From an uncultured Clostridium sp. (GTDB lineage: Bacteria > Bacillota > Clostridia > Clostridiales > Clostridiaceae): a DNA stretch of 64,000 bases. Location of the stretch: assembly GCF_900769625.1 (NCBI RefSeq), contig NZ_CAAGHK010000014.1, forward strand, positions 19,971 to 83,970, given 5' to 3'. The notes under the pieces were generated by a model. It ran no database searches, had not been told where the DNA came from, and was given only the letters and a program-made list of their open reading frames with translations. Positions 17,367 through 26,325 of this stretch are shown here, piece by piece; within the stretch, counting starts at the first letter, position 1, and each line of letters opens with the position of its first letter. The position numbers were made by a program, and so were the translations under genes.

Positions 17367-18995
17367 TTGAACGTAATAATAGGAAATGCTTGGCCATATG
17401 CTAATGGGGAACTTCATTTAGGAAGAATAGCTGTATTACTTCCAGGGGATGTGTTGGCAAGATATCACAGAATGATGGGTGATGAAGTAGTTTTTGTTTC
17501 AGGAAGTGATTCACATGGAACACCGGTTACAATGAAAGCAAAAGCTGAAGGTATAACACCTGAAGAAGCCTGTTTATTTTATCATGGTAAGATTAAGGAG
17601 TGCTTTGAAGGTTTAGGTTTTTCGTTTGATATATTTACTAAAACACATACTGATTATCATTCAGAAAAAGTAAGTCAATTCATAAAAGAATTATATGATA
17701 AAGGGTATATTTATGAAAAAGAAGTTGAACAGATATATTGTCCAGTTTGCCATGAATATCTTTTAGACAGATATATTGAAGGAAAATGCCCATCTTGTGG
17801 AAGTCATGCAGTTGGAGATCAATGTGATGAATGTTCTGAAATATTTGAAGCTGAAGATTTATTAGAAAAGAAGTGTATTTTCTGTAAGTCAGAACCTATT
17901 ATAAAGGAAACTAAGCATTTATTCTTTGCATTATCAAAGCTTGAAACTGACGTTAAGAGAATTTATATACGTCAGAATGGCTGGAGAGAAAACGCTCAAA
18001 AAATAACCAACAGATATTTAAACGAAGGATTAAGAGATAGAGCAGTAACTAGAGATTTTGACTGGGGTGTAGATGTTCCTTTTGAGGGATTTGAAGGCAA
18101 GAAGATATATGTCTGGATTGAAGCTGTGATGGGATATCTTACAGCAAGTATGAAATGTCTTGATGAACGAGGTGAAGATTACATGGAATATTGGAACGGA
18201 GAAGACAGCAGAATATATTTTGTTCATGGAAAAGATAATATTCCATTCCATACAGTTATTTTTCCAGCAATATTAGCTGGACTTGGTATTAAGAGACCTA
18301 ACATAAGGGAAATTTCAAGTGAATATATGAAACTTGAAGGTAAGAATTTTTCGGCAGTGAAAAACTGGGCTCTGTGGCCTGATTATCTTTTAGAAAAGTA
18401 TAGTGTAGATTTAATAAGATATTACCTATTAAATAATGGACCTGAAACAAAAGATACAGATTTTACATGGAAATCTTTTGTGAATACGAACAATAATGAA
18501 CTTGTGGGATTGTTTGGTAATCTTATAAACAGAGTATTAGCATTTGTTAATAAGAATTTTGATGGACAGATTCCTAAAGGAAGTGTAGATAAAAAATTCA
18601 AAGATGAAATGTTTAATGTTTACTGTAATGTTGGAGATAATATTGAAGAAGGTAACTTTAAAAAGTCATTGGAATACATATTTTCACTTATTAAAAAAGC
18701 AAATAAATATTTTGATGAGGAAAAGCCATGGGTAAACATTAAAAAAGATAAGCAGAAGTGTGCACAAAGCATGTACACATGCATACAGATAATCGCTAAT
18801 TTAAGCAACCTTCTTGAACCATTTATGCCTTTTGCATGTGAAAAAATAAGAGGATTTCTTGGAATCAATAATCCTGTATGGATGCCGATAGAAATAAAAG
18901 AAGGTAAAATTAATAAATTAGAAATATTATTTGAAAGAATAGATAAGAATGTAATCGAAGAAGAATTAGTTAGACTTAAAGATAAGAAAAACTAA
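17367..18995 (+). CDS. Second MetRS-like class I tRNA ligase with altered active-site motifs
   Basis: 542 residues from a TTG start with AAAAGGGGTGG upstream. The fold is clearly MetRS: GNAWPYANGELHLG at the start, SGSDSHGTPVTMKAKAEG, and four CxxC zinc knuckles between about residues 125 and 180 (CPVC, CPSC, CDEC, CIFC). RDFDWGVDVPFEGFEGKKIYVWIEAVMGY and an anticodon-binding helical region follow. The HIGH motif is HLGR (residues 17-20) and the KMSKS loop reads KNFSAVKN from residue 326. It lacks the C-terminal tRNA-binding domain of metG and has no T-box of its own. Such paralogues occur in other clostridia. It may be an alternative MetRS or have lost aminoacylation; the sequence cannot decide. 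Confidence 0.85.
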   Translation: MNVIIGNAWPYANGELHLGRIAVLLPGDVLARYHRMMGDEVVFVSGSDSHGTPVTMKAKAEGITPEEACLFYHGKIKECFEGLGFSFDIFTKTHTDYHSEKVSQFIKELYDKGYIYEKEVEQIYCPVCHEYLLDRYIEGKCPSCGSHAVGDQCDECSEIFEAEDLLEKKCIFCKSEPIIKETKHLFFALSKLETDVKRIYIRQNGWRENAQKITNRYLNEGLRDRAVTRDFDWGVDVPFEGFEGKKIYVWIEAVMGYLTASMKCLDERGEDYMEYWNGEDSRIYFVHGKDNIPFHTVIFPAILAGLGIKRPNIREISSEYMKLEGKNFSAVKNWALWPDYLLEKYSVDLIRYYLLNNGPETKDTDFTWKSFVNTNNNELVGLFGNLINRVLAFVNKNFDGQIPKGSVDKKFKDEMFNVYCNVGDNIEEGNFKKSLEYIFSLIKKANKYFDEEKPWVNIKKDKQKCAQSMYTCIQIIANLSNLLEPFMPFACEKIRGFLGINNPVWMPIEIKEGKINKLEILFERIDKNVIEEELVRLKDKKN

Positions 18996-18999
18996 AAAG

Positions 19000-19031
19000 A
19001 GAACGCCTCACTTAGGGGGATGAGACGTTCT
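19000..19031 (+). terminator. Hairpin after the second MetRS-like gene
   Basis: An 11-bp stem with a wobble (19000-19010 with 19021-19031) follows the stop codon closely. It lacks a T run, so it may be a weak terminator or an mRNA 3' stabiliser. A small AACCAT/ATGGTT hairpin lies just beyond. Confidence 0.5.
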
Positions 19032-19156
19032 TAAACCATATGAAAACAAATGGTTAAAAGGGGTAAATAATAATGCTTTAACTACTTTACAAGTTAAATG
19101 TTACACGTGAATTATGACAATAAGGTGTCAAAATAATGATTAGGAGAAATAATATT

Positions 19157-19942
19157 ATGAATAATAAATTTAAAATTATTGATAGTCATGCTCATTATGA
19201 TGATGAATCTTACAATGAAGATAGAGATGAAGTTCTTAAACAGATTACAGAAAACGGAGTTATAGGAATACTTAACTGTGCTGCATCTTATGAAAGTTTA
19301 AAAACTACTGATGAACTTACAAAACAATATGACTATATTTATGGAGCACTAGGAATACATCCTGAAAATGCAGATGAAATGAAGGATGATACTTTAGATG
19401 AAATAAAGAATTATATAAAGAATAATTCTAAAATAGTGGCAATTGGAGAAATAGGTTTAGATTATTATTGGGATGAAAATCCATCAAAAGAAGTGCAAAA
19501 GGATGTTTTCAGAAAGCATATGAATTTAGCAAAAGAACTTGGACTTCCAGTAGTAATTCATGATAGAGATGCACATCAGGATACACTTGAAATAATTAAG
19601 GAGTTCCCAGAAGTAACAGGAGTAGTACACTGTTTTTCAGGCAGCGTGGAATTTGCAAGGGAATGTGTTAAATTAGGATACTACATAGGATTTACAGGTG
19701 TAGTTACATTCAAGAATGCTAAAAAAGTAGTTGAAGTGGCTAAAGATATACCATTAGAAAGAATGCTTGTTGAAACAGATTGTCCTTATATGGCACCGGA
19801 ACCTAATAGGGGAAAAAGAAATAAATCGGATTATATTGAATATATAATTAATAAAATTGCTGAAATTAAAGAAATCGACCCTTATGAAGCTAATATGCAA
19901 TTTAATAAGAATTTTTTTAAGTTGACTAAACTAGGAAAATAA
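19157..19942 (+). CDS. tatD: TatD-family metal-dependent DNase
   Basis: 261 residues from the ATG at 19157, chosen because TAGGAG lies about 10 bases upstream; the in-frame ATG at 19136 has no site. Metal ligands of the amidohydrolase barrel are seen as DSHAHY (HxH), GEIGLDYYWD, VVIHDRDA, VVHCFSGS and VETDCPYMAPEPNRGKRN. TatD proteins are 3'-5' exonucleases or DNA-repair nucleases. The position after metG and before yabE-rnmV-ksgA matches B. subtilis yabD. Confidence 0.94.
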   Translation: MNNKFKIIDSHAHYDDESYNEDRDEVLKQITENGVIGILNCAASYESLKTTDELTKQYDYIYGALGIHPENADEMKDDTLDEIKNYIKNNSKIVAIGEIGLDYYWDENPSKEVQKDVFRKHMNLAKELGLPVVIHDRDAHQDTLEIIKEFPEVTGVVHCFSGSVEFARECVKLGYYIGFTGVVTFKNAKKVVEVAKDIPLERMLVETDCPYMAPEPNRGKRNKSDYIEYIINKIAEIKEIDPYEANMQFNKNFFKLTKLGK

Positions 19943-20294
19943 TGTAAAATAACTTTTGTACACAAGTTTAATGCGTAAATATCAATACTTTAAAAACTTA
20001 TTGGATATAGAATATAAAGTAGAATACAGAATATATAAAGATAAAAGCTGTTTATATTTATAAAATAATAAGCGAGTAATTATATTTTGCTACATAAGAA
20101 TTAATGTGTAGAGTATAAATATATTCAAATCGTTTTATTAAATTTTATATAAGGTTAAATTGGCTTTTTAACCTCATATCATTAATGCAAAAAAATGAAG
20201 CAGAGAAAAATCGCTATCATATTTTATAATATTTTTAACAAAACTTATAAATTTTTGAAAAATTGCTTCATTAATAATGCAAGAGGATATTAGT
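19943..20294. other. AT-rich intergenic region without a gene
   Basis: I find no open frame with a ribosome site. It contains a small hairpin (AGGTTAAA with TTTAACCT-like pairing near 20153-20176) and a spaced inverted repeat AATGAAGCA (near 20194) with TGCTTCATT (near 20265). I looked for a c-di-AMP (ydaO-type) riboswitch, because these often precede cell-wall genes of this kind, and do not see its conserved blocks. Confidence 0.5.
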
Positions 20295-20323
20295 TTGACA
20301 ATAAAGTTGGATTAATATATAAT
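20295..20323 (+). promoter_or_regulatory. Sigma-A promoter for the yabE-like gene
   Basis: TTGACA at 20295-20300 and TATAAT at 20318-20323 have a 17-base spacer. It lies 34 bases before the start codon. Confidence 0.85.
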
Positions 20324-20356
20324 GCAGAAGACACTCTTGCCAAAGGAGGGAAATTA

Positions 20357-21415
20357 ATGGTAGAAAGATTAAAGCGATTTACCACCAAATCTTTATTTAA
20401 CGGTCCGAAGGCAAAAATCATTTTAGGAGCAGTTGCAATAACAATTGGAGTTGGTGCAGCAGCGACTATAACAGTAATGAATATGAGAAAAACATTAACA
20501 ATAAGTATTGATGGAAATGAAGAAACTTTTGTCACGTACAAGGGGACTGTTCAGGATGTGCTGCAGGAAAAAAACATTGAAGTGGGTGTTAAAGACAAGG
20601 TGCAGCCATCACTAGAATCCAAAGTATCTGAAAAAGAAATAATCCAAATAAAGTCAGCTATACCAGTAGAAATTATATCAAATGGTGTACAAGCACAGGT
20701 ACAAAGCACAGATGATACTATTGGAGAAATGCTACAAAATGAAAAAGATGCATTAAATGAATATGGAATAAAGTTTGATGAGGACATTGATGAAGTATCA
20801 CCAGGTTTAGATTCTAAAATAGCAGAAAACATGAGTATACAAATTGTTAATGTTGAAAAGAAGGAACTTGTACAAAATGAACCCATTAACTTTGAAACAA
20901 TAGTTGAAAAAGATGAAAATCTTGATAAAAGTGTTAGTAAGGTTAAGAGTGAAGGTGTTAATGGAGAAAAAGAAGTTACTTACGAAGTTGTGTATAAGGA
21001 TGGAGTAGAGACTTCAAGAAATGTTACAAGTACTAAAACCATTGTAGAACCACAAAATGAAATAGTGGTTAAAGGGACTGGACAAATCTATGCCAGCAGA
21101 GGCGGCGAAAATATAAATTATAAAGAAAAACTTAATTGTGTAGCAACAGCTTATAGTGGAGATGGAATTACTGCAACAGGAAGAGTTCCTGTCAGAAATC
21201 CAGGTGGTATAAGTACCATAGCAGTTGATCCTTCATTTATTCCTTTAGGAAGTAAGGTATTTGTTGAAGGGTATGGATACGCAATTGCGTCTGATACAGG
21301 CGGAGCAATAAAAGGAAACATAATTGATTTATTCCTTAACTCATCAAGTGAATGTATGAGCTGGGGAAGAAGACCTGTTACTTTATTAATTGTTGCATAT
21401 CCAGGCGAATGGTAG
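20357..21415 (+). CDS. yabE: YabE-like cell-wall protein: DUF348, G5 and 3D domains
   Basis: 352 residues, AAAGGAGGG before ATG. An N-terminal signal anchor (about residues 21-40) exports the protein. Two DUF348 repeats (about 45-155) are followed by a G5 domain (about 165-240). The C-terminal 3D domain has the three conserved aspartates (AVDPSFIPLGSKVFVEGYGYAIASDTGGAIKGNIIDLF). This is the resuscitation-promoting-factor-like architecture of B. subtilis YabE; the 3D barrel is related to lytic transglycosylases and probably cleaves peptidoglycan. It sits between tatD and rnmV as in Bacillus, under its own consensus promoter, and ends in a terminator. Confidence 0.92.
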   Translation: MVERLKRFTTKSLFNGPKAKIILGAVAITIGVGAAATITVMNMRKTLTISIDGNEETFVTYKGTVQDVLQEKNIEVGVKDKVQPSLESKVSEKEIIQIKSAIPVEIISNGVQAQVQSTDDTIGEMLQNEKDALNEYGIKFDEDIDEVSPGLDSKIAENMSIQIVNVEKKELVQNEPINFETIVEKDENLDKSVSKVKSEGVNGEKEVTYEVVYKDGVETSRNVTSTKTIVEPQNEIVVKGTGQIYASRGGENINYKEKLNCVATAYSGDGITATGRVPVRNPGGISTIAVDPSFIPLGSKVFVEGYGYAIASDTGGAIKGNIIDLFLNSSSECMSWGRRPVTLLIVAYPGEW

Positions 21416-21420
21416 TTTTT

Positions 21421-21450
21421 AGAGATAACATAAGTTATCTCTATTTTTTT
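21421..21450 (+). terminator. Terminator after yabE
   Basis: A perfect 9-bp stem (21421-21429 with 21434-21442) with a 4-base loop is followed by A and seven T. Confidence 0.9.
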
Positions 21451-21688
21451 GCAATATAAAAGATGTTTTTGAACATTATATTATATGTAAGTTTGATAAT
21501 GAGATTATATTAAAGAAAAGAAATTTAAAAAGATCTCATTATTTATTGAAATTGCCAAAGACAATTGTTAATTGGAACGTATAGATATTATAATTTATTT
21601 GGATATATGGGAATTAACAAGTATAATGGAAGTAATACATAGTATCAGATATGAGTTTATATTGGTACAGATGAAAGGAAGTATAATA

Positions 21689-22246
21689 TTGATTAAAGAA
21701 GTTATTGTTGTTGAAGGCAGAGACGATGTTGATGCAGTAAAGAAAGCTTTGGATGCTGAAATAATAGCTGTTGGTGGGTTTGGAATAAATGCAAAAGTTA
21801 TAGCAAGAATACAGGAAGCACAAAAGAGGAAAGGTGTAATAGTATTCACAGACCCTGATTTTGCAGGAGAAAAAATTAGAAGAATAATATCAAAAAGAGT
21901 TAAAGGAATTAAGCATGCTTATATCTCAAAGGAAGATGGTCTGAAGAATGGTGATATAGGTGTTGAAAATGCTTCGCCAGAGGTAATATTAAGAGCTCTT
22001 GAAAATGCAAAGATTACTGTTACTGAAAAGACGGAATTTTTTAATATGCAGGATATGTTCTACTTTAAGCTTACAGGTGATGTGACATCTAAGGCAAGAA
22101 GACAAGGTTTAGGTAAAATCCTTGGTATTGGATATGGAAATGCAGCTCAGATGGTATCAAGATTAAACAACTATGGAATAACAAAAGAAGAATTCACTAA
22201 TGCTATAGAAGAAATAGAAAAACAAATGGAGGAAGAAAATAAGTAG
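21689..22246 (+). CDS. rnmV: Ribonuclease M5
   Basis: 185 residues from a TTG start at 21689, selected because AAAGGAAG ends 7 bases upstream and the protein then begins MIKEVIVVEG as the family does. The in-frame sequence upstream lacks family similarity. A TOPRIM domain carries VVEGRDDVDAV (Glu) and VFTDPDFAGEKIRRII (DxD-like). It matures the 5' and 3' ends of 5S rRNA. The stop codon abuts the ksgA ATG, so the two are translationally coupled, as in B. subtilis. Confidence 0.95.
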   Translation: MIKEVIVVEGRDDVDAVKKALDAEIIAVGGFGINAKVIARIQEAQKRKGVIVFTDPDFAGEKIRRIISKRVKGIKHAYISKEDGLKNGDIGVENASPEVILRALENAKITVTEKTEFFNMQDMFYFKLTGDVTSKARRQGLGKILGIGYGNAAQMVSRLNNYGITKEEFTNAIEEIEKQMEEENK

Positions 22247-23092
22247 ATGGATTTAAAGGATTATAAAACGCAGGAATTAGTTAAAAAATATAATTTTAAA
22301 TTTTCAAAGAGTCTTGGACAGAATTTCTTAATAGATGATTCTGTGCTTACTGATATCGTTGAAGGTGCAGATGTTGATGACAGAGATTTCATCATAGAAA
22401 TAGGACCAGGTGTGGGAACATTAACAGCAAAACTTCTTATGAAAGCAAAAAGAGTTACTTCAATAGAACTTGATAATGATTTAATTCCTATATTACAGGA
22501 AGAACTGGGAAAACACGAAAATTTCAATTTAATACACAATGATGCATTAAAAGTTGATTTTAATGCACTTATAGGAGAAGAAGAGAGTGTTAAGCTTGTT
22601 GCTAATCTTCCATACTATGTAACAACTCCTATAATAGTTAAGCTTTTAAAAGATGGATACAATTTTAAATCATTAACTATAATGATACAAAAAGAAGTTG
22701 CTGAAAGAATTGATGCAGAACCAAACTGTAAGGAATATGGAGCATTATCTGTTTTAGTTCAATACTACTGCAACACAAGTATAGTAAGAAGAGTTGCTCC
22801 TAGCTGTTTTATACCTAGACCAAAGGTAGAATCAATAGTCATAAAACTTGATAGATTACCAGAGCCAAGAGTTAAAACTAAAAGTGAAAAAATTATGTTT
22901 GAGCTTGTAAGAGCAGGATTCAACATGAGAAGAAAAACTTTATGGAATGCAGCAAAAACTTTTGGATTAAGCAAAGAAAAATTAAAGCAGGCATTTGAAA
23001 AATCAGGAATTGATCCAAAAAGAAGAGCAGAAACATTATCTATTCAGGAGTTTGCGGATTTAGCGGACTGCATATATGATGAAAAACAATAA
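22247..23092 (+). CDS. rsmA: 16S rRNA dimethyladenosine transferase
   Basis: 281 residues, also known as ksgA. The ATG directly follows the rnmV TAG; a GGAGG lies about 13 bases upstream. The SAM-binding fold shows FSKSLGQNFLIDDSVL, IEIGPGVGTLTAKLL and the catalytic NLPYYVTTP. It dimethylates two adjacent adenines near the 3' end of 16S rRNA late in 30S assembly. A conserved C-terminal helical domain (FELVRAGFNMRRKTLWN) is present. Confidence 0.97.
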   Translation: MDLKDYKTQELVKKYNFKFSKSLGQNFLIDDSVLTDIVEGADVDDRDFIIEIGPGVGTLTAKLLMKAKRVTSIELDNDLIPILQEELGKHENFNLIHNDALKVDFNALIGEEESVKLVANLPYYVTTPIIVKLLKDGYNFKSLTIMIQKEVAERIDAEPNCKEYGALSVLVQYYCNTSIVRRVAPSCFIPRPKVESIVIKLDRLPEPRVKTKSEKIMFELVRAGFNMRRKTLWNAAKTFGLSKEKLKQAFEKSGIDPKRRAETLSIQEFADLADCIYDEKQ

Positions 23093-23100
23093 TTAAGATA

Positions 23101-23143
23101 AAAGCCGTATGTAGAAATATTATATTCTATGTATGGCCTTTTA
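23101..23143 (+). terminator. Terminator after ksgA
   Basis: An imperfect stem of about 15 bp with several wobbles (23101-23116 with 23126-23142) is followed by TTTTACTTT. Confidence 0.6.
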
Positions 23144-23348
23144 CTTTATTAAGATGCTTTTTATACAAATGAATATGTACTGTTGGTTACTATAAGATTA
23201 GTTATAATTAGTCTTATAAATTTGATTAACAATTGTCAGAATGTAATTTTATAATTATTGTGAACCTTTTTATTAAAATCAACAAATCATAATCAAGATT
23301 ACCTAGCATATACTATATGGAATAAATATATGTGGGAGGAAATTTGGC

Positions 23349-24854
23349 TTGGCACATAATAAATTGTATAGAAACTTTATAATTCTACAAGAAGATGATA
23401 GAGGATATTCATCTGCTAATGAAAAAGCCTTGTCAGGATATGCAAAAGTTGAAGCAAAGGGAGATAAATGTAAGGTTTCTTTTTATGCTCAAAATCTTAA
23501 AAAAGAAAAGAAATATTCTATGATACTTATCTGTAGCAAAAAAGACTGCAAACAGCTTATTGACCTGGGACAGCTTGAAGTCAATGATGTTGGAAAAGGT
23601 GATACATGCAAAGAGTATTACGTTAATAATATAGCAGGACTGGGAATTTCATATGAAAAGATATCTGGAGCTGCTATATGTATTGTAGACGGAAATAATA
23701 TGAATTTTGTTATGCATGGATTTATGAATGGAGAAGAATCTAATGAAAATTGGAGGAAATTCAAAGTTATCAGAGATAGCGAAAGCTTAAAAGCTGACAA
23801 AAAAGTTGATTTTGATACTATAAGAAAAGAACCTTCTGAATCAATTATTAATACATCATTTAAAAAGCCAGTAATTGAAGCAAAAGTAATAGAAACTAAG
23901 ATTATTGAACCTAAAATTATATCTCATGAAAAGGATGAAAGCATTCCGGAGGTTAAAGAGAACATATTAACAGAGGATACAGATAATAAGAAAGAATCTG
24001 ATTTGTTTGATAGCAGAGATACAAGTGAAGATGATGAAAGATGTAAAAAGTGCGAGGATAAAGATAAGGATAAAGATAAGGATAAAGATAAGGATAAAGA
24101 TAAGTGTAAGGATAAAGAGAAGAAAGATAAGAAATACTGTTCCTGGGATGATATCAAAAAAGTATATGATAAATTAGATGACTGCACAATGGATATTCAT
24201 GTTCATATACCAAATATAAAAGAAGATATGGTTATTTATGGATTTATTAAAAAGAAGTCAGAAGATAATTGCTGCTGGAAAAGATTTAAGGCAGAAAGCA
24301 AATGTAAGAGAGATGAAGATACTTTAATCTCTGAATTAAGAAATAGCAAGAGAATAGAAGAAAATACAAGACTTGATAGGATTGATTTTGAAGAGTATGA
24401 GAGATCTATTTCAAGTGATGGCAAAGATAGCAAGTTCAAGATAAGCGGACAGGAAGGCATGTATTTTGAGAGAATTGCCAAGGGATTTGAACTATATGAC
24501 GGCAGAATTAAAGATATAGATTACTGCAAGTGGTATAAAGTAAACGTAAATAGTATGGATGATTTATGCAATAAATCTGATTATGATAAATATACTTTAG
24601 CATATTATCCAATGCTGAATTATTATCCATATATTAATAAAGAAAAATACTTTTTATTAGGATACAAATGTAATAGTTTTGGTGAACTTCAGTACATTGT
24701 ATATGCAATTCCAGGAGGCAGAGAGTTAAGTGAACAGCCATATGGAGGCAAAACTGGATTTGTAACCTGGGCTAATGACGGAACAAGAAATAATGGATAT
24801 TGGCTAATGTTCTACGATTATAAGAAGTGTTCTATTGTAGTTCCAACTGAATAG
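23349..24854 (+). CDS. Clostridial protein of unknown function with a Lys-Asp repeat
   Basis: 501 residues from a TTG start with GGGAGGA 8 bases upstream. There is no signal peptide or membrane segment. Three parts are visible: an N-terminal domain (about 1-140; YRNFIILQEDDRGYSS then GYAKVEAKGDKCKVSFYAQN), a charged linker ending in alternating Lys-Asp (about 237-262), and a C-terminal domain. The last contains YYPMLNYYPYINKEKYFLLGYK and GGKTGFVTWANDGTRNNGYWLMFYD. I recall similar three-part proteins near ksgA in other clostridia but no assigned function. Cysteines are frequent (CKKCEDK, CCWKRF). It lies where Bacillus has yabG. A 186-residue exported protein follows after 20 bases, suggesting co-transcription. 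Confidence 0.8.
   Translation: MAHNKLYRNFIILQEDDRGYSSANEKALSGYAKVEAKGDKCKVSFYAQNLKKEKKYSMILICSKKDCKQLIDLGQLEVNDVGKGDTCKEYYVNNIAGLGISYEKISGAAICIVDGNNMNFVMHGFMNGEESNENWRKFKVIRDSESLKADKKVDFDTIRKEPSESIINTSFKKPVIEAKVIETKIIEPKIISHEKDESIPEVKENILTEDTDNKKESDLFDSRDTSEDDERCKKCEDKDKDKDKDKDKDKDKCKDKEKKDKKYCSWDDIKKVYDKLDDCTMDIHVHIPNIKEDMVIYGFIKKKSEDNCCWKRFKAESKCKRDEDTLISELRNSKRIEENTRLDRIDFEEYERSISSDGKDSKFKISGQEGMYFERIAKGFELYDGRIKDIDYCKWYKVNVNSMDDLCNKSDYDKYTLAYYPMLNYYPYINKEKYFLLGYKCNSFGELQYIVYAIPGGRELSEQPYGGKTGFVTWANDGTRNNGYWLMFYDYKKCSIVVPTE
24056..24106 (+). repeat. Hexamer tandem repeat (GATAAG/GATAAA) inside a coding region
   Basis: About eight GATAAR hexamers in tandem encode (Lys-Asp)n. Because the unit is a multiple of three, copy-number change would alter linker length without breaking the frame. 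Confidence 0.85.
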
Positions 24855-24874
24855 AACATAAGTAAGTTTGTTAT

Positions 24875-25435
24875 ATGAATAAAAAACAAGTTATTGTTAC
24901 AGGCTTATTATTATCATTAATGTTTTTATTAGCCATAACACAAGAATTCTTTGGTGATAATTTTTCCAGAGTAAATGTTACAGAAAACAATAAGCAATAT
25001 AAGGAATATGCATTTGAAGATTATTCTATAACATTTCCTTCTGAATGGGTTATTAATGAAGAAGAAAAGAAAGATGAGTACATTAGCTATAATATTGAGT
25101 TTAAAAGCAGGAATAACGTTATTACTGGATTAGTTCAGGTGATAAATACAAAACAAGATGTTCGAGATTATGCAGAAAAGGATATAAGAAAACAGTCATT
25201 AGAATACTCAGATAATGAGATAATGCCTTTTGAAAATTCTGATAGCATAGGAGTATTATCTAGATATAATACTGATATTACTGACGGGTATAGTTACGTA
25301 AATGAATCTTACTATATCAAAGGTGAAAATGGCCAGATAATTAAAGTGTTATTCAACATATCAAAAGACCAATATAATAAGGCTTTAGATAAGGACTGTT
25401 CAGAGGTGATTAAAAGTATTAAGCAGAATAAATAA
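24875..25435 (+). CDS. Membrane-anchored extracytoplasmic protein, PsbP-like
   Basis: 186 residues. An N-terminal signal anchor (about residues 6-24) is followed by a compact domain with YEDYSITFPSEWVI-type opening (here YAFEDYSITFPSEWVINEEE), YNIEFKSRNNVITGLVQVI and a C-terminal helix SEVIKSIKQNK. That pattern is typical of PsbP-like or DUF-type small ligand-binding lipoprotein-like folds, without a lipobox cysteine here. Function unknown. It starts 20 bases after the Lys-Asp repeat protein and ends at a strong terminator, so the two are likely an operon. The ribosome site is weak (AAGTAAG at poor spacing). Confidence 0.7.
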   Translation: MNKKQVIVTGLLLSLMFLLAITQEFFGDNFSRVNVTENNKQYKEYAFEDYSITFPSEWVINEEEKKDEYISYNIEFKSRNNVITGLVQVINTKQDVRDYAEKDIRKQSLEYSDNEIMPFENSDSIGVLSRYNTDITDGYSYVNESYYIKGENGQIIKVLFNISKDQYNKALDKDCSEVIKSIKQNK

Positions 25436-25469
25436 GATTTGCTAATAAGCTATATAAGTATTATAATTT

Positions 25470-25517
25470 AAGTATCAAGGAGAAGCTTAAATATGCTTCT
25501 CCTTGATACTTATTTTT
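25470..25517 (+). terminator. Strong terminator after the PsbP-like gene
   Basis: A perfect 17-bp stem (25470-25486 with 25495-25511) with an 8-base loop is followed by ATTTTTAAT. Confidence 0.9.
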
Positions 25518-25554
25518 AATATTTGAGAATTAATACTTAAAAAGGAGGTAATAG

Positions 25555-26325
25555 ATGAGAATAATTTTATTTGAGATCTTTGGAATACAAATAAAGAGTT
25601 ATGGATTAATGATTGCTATTGGTATAATAGCAGCAGCATCTTTATTTATAAATAAAGGTAAAAAAAGAGGCTATGATGAGGATTCACTGTTAAACCTTAT
25701 AATTTTTGCTGTAATAGGTGGAATTCTAGGAGGCAAAGGATTATTTATAATAACAGAATTAAAGAATATAATAAAGGATCCAAGTATATTACTTAATTTT
25801 GGTTATGGATTTGTAATTTATGGAGCCATTGGTGGTGGAGCTTTAGCAATATATCTATATTGCAGAAAGAAGAAGTGGAACATACTTGAAATCTTAGATA
25901 TCACAGTTGGTGGTCTGGCAATAGCTCAGGGATTTGGACGTATTGGATGTTTCTTAGCAGGATGTTGTTATGGAGCAGCTACTGATCTCCCAATAGGCGT
26001 TGTATTTCCAGAGGGTTCACTTGCACCAGCAGGGATTCATGTACATCCAACGCAGATTTACTCATCAGTTTTTGATTTTATTTTAGGTTTCTTCCTTTTA
26101 TATTATGGTAGAAAGAAGAGAGCGCATGGAAAAGTAATGGGCATGTATTTAATAATCTATAGTATAGGAAGATTCTTGGTAGAATTTTTAAGAGATGATC
26201 CGCGAGGAAATGTAGGATTATTATCTACATCACAGTTCATTGCAATATTTACTTTAGTACTTGGTATTATTATTTTTAATATTAGCAGGTTTGTTAAAGG
26301 GGAGAAAAGAAGCATTGAAAATTAA
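25555..26325 (+). CDS. lgt: Prolipoprotein diacylglyceryl transferase
   Basis: 256 residues, AAAGGAGG site before ATG. It is a polytopic membrane enzyme that moves diacylglycerol from phosphatidylglycerol to the lipobox cysteine of exported prolipoproteins. Family blocks are the N-terminal IKSYGLMIAIGI, FVIYGAIGGGALAIYLYCRKKK, the signature GFGRIGCFLAGCCYG, HVHPTQIYSSVFDF and YSIGRFLVEFLRDDPRG. Its 3' end overlaps a gene for a probable lipoprotein, which would be one of its own substrates. Confidence 0.96.
   Translation: MRIILFEIFGIQIKSYGLMIAIGIIAAASLFINKGKKRGYDEDSLLNLIIFAVIGGILGGKGLFIITELKNIIKDPSILLNFGYGFVIYGAIGGGALAIYLYCRKKKWNILEILDITVGGLAIAQGFGRIGCFLAGCCYGAATDLPIGVVFPEGSLAPAGIHVHPTQIYSSVFDFILGFFLLYYGRKKRAHGKVMGMYLIIYSIGRFLVEFLRDDPRGNVGLLSTSQFIAIFTLVLGIIIFNISRFVKGEKRSIEN

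Noticed and set aside
19943..20294. A c-di-AMP riboswitch before the yabE-like gene
   Set aside because: None of the conserved blocks is recognisable; only short hairpins and AT-rich DNA.
23924..24187. Minus-strand frame with a long Ser-Leu repeat
   Set aside because: It is the antisense reading of the Lys-Asp hexamer repeat and has no ribosome site.
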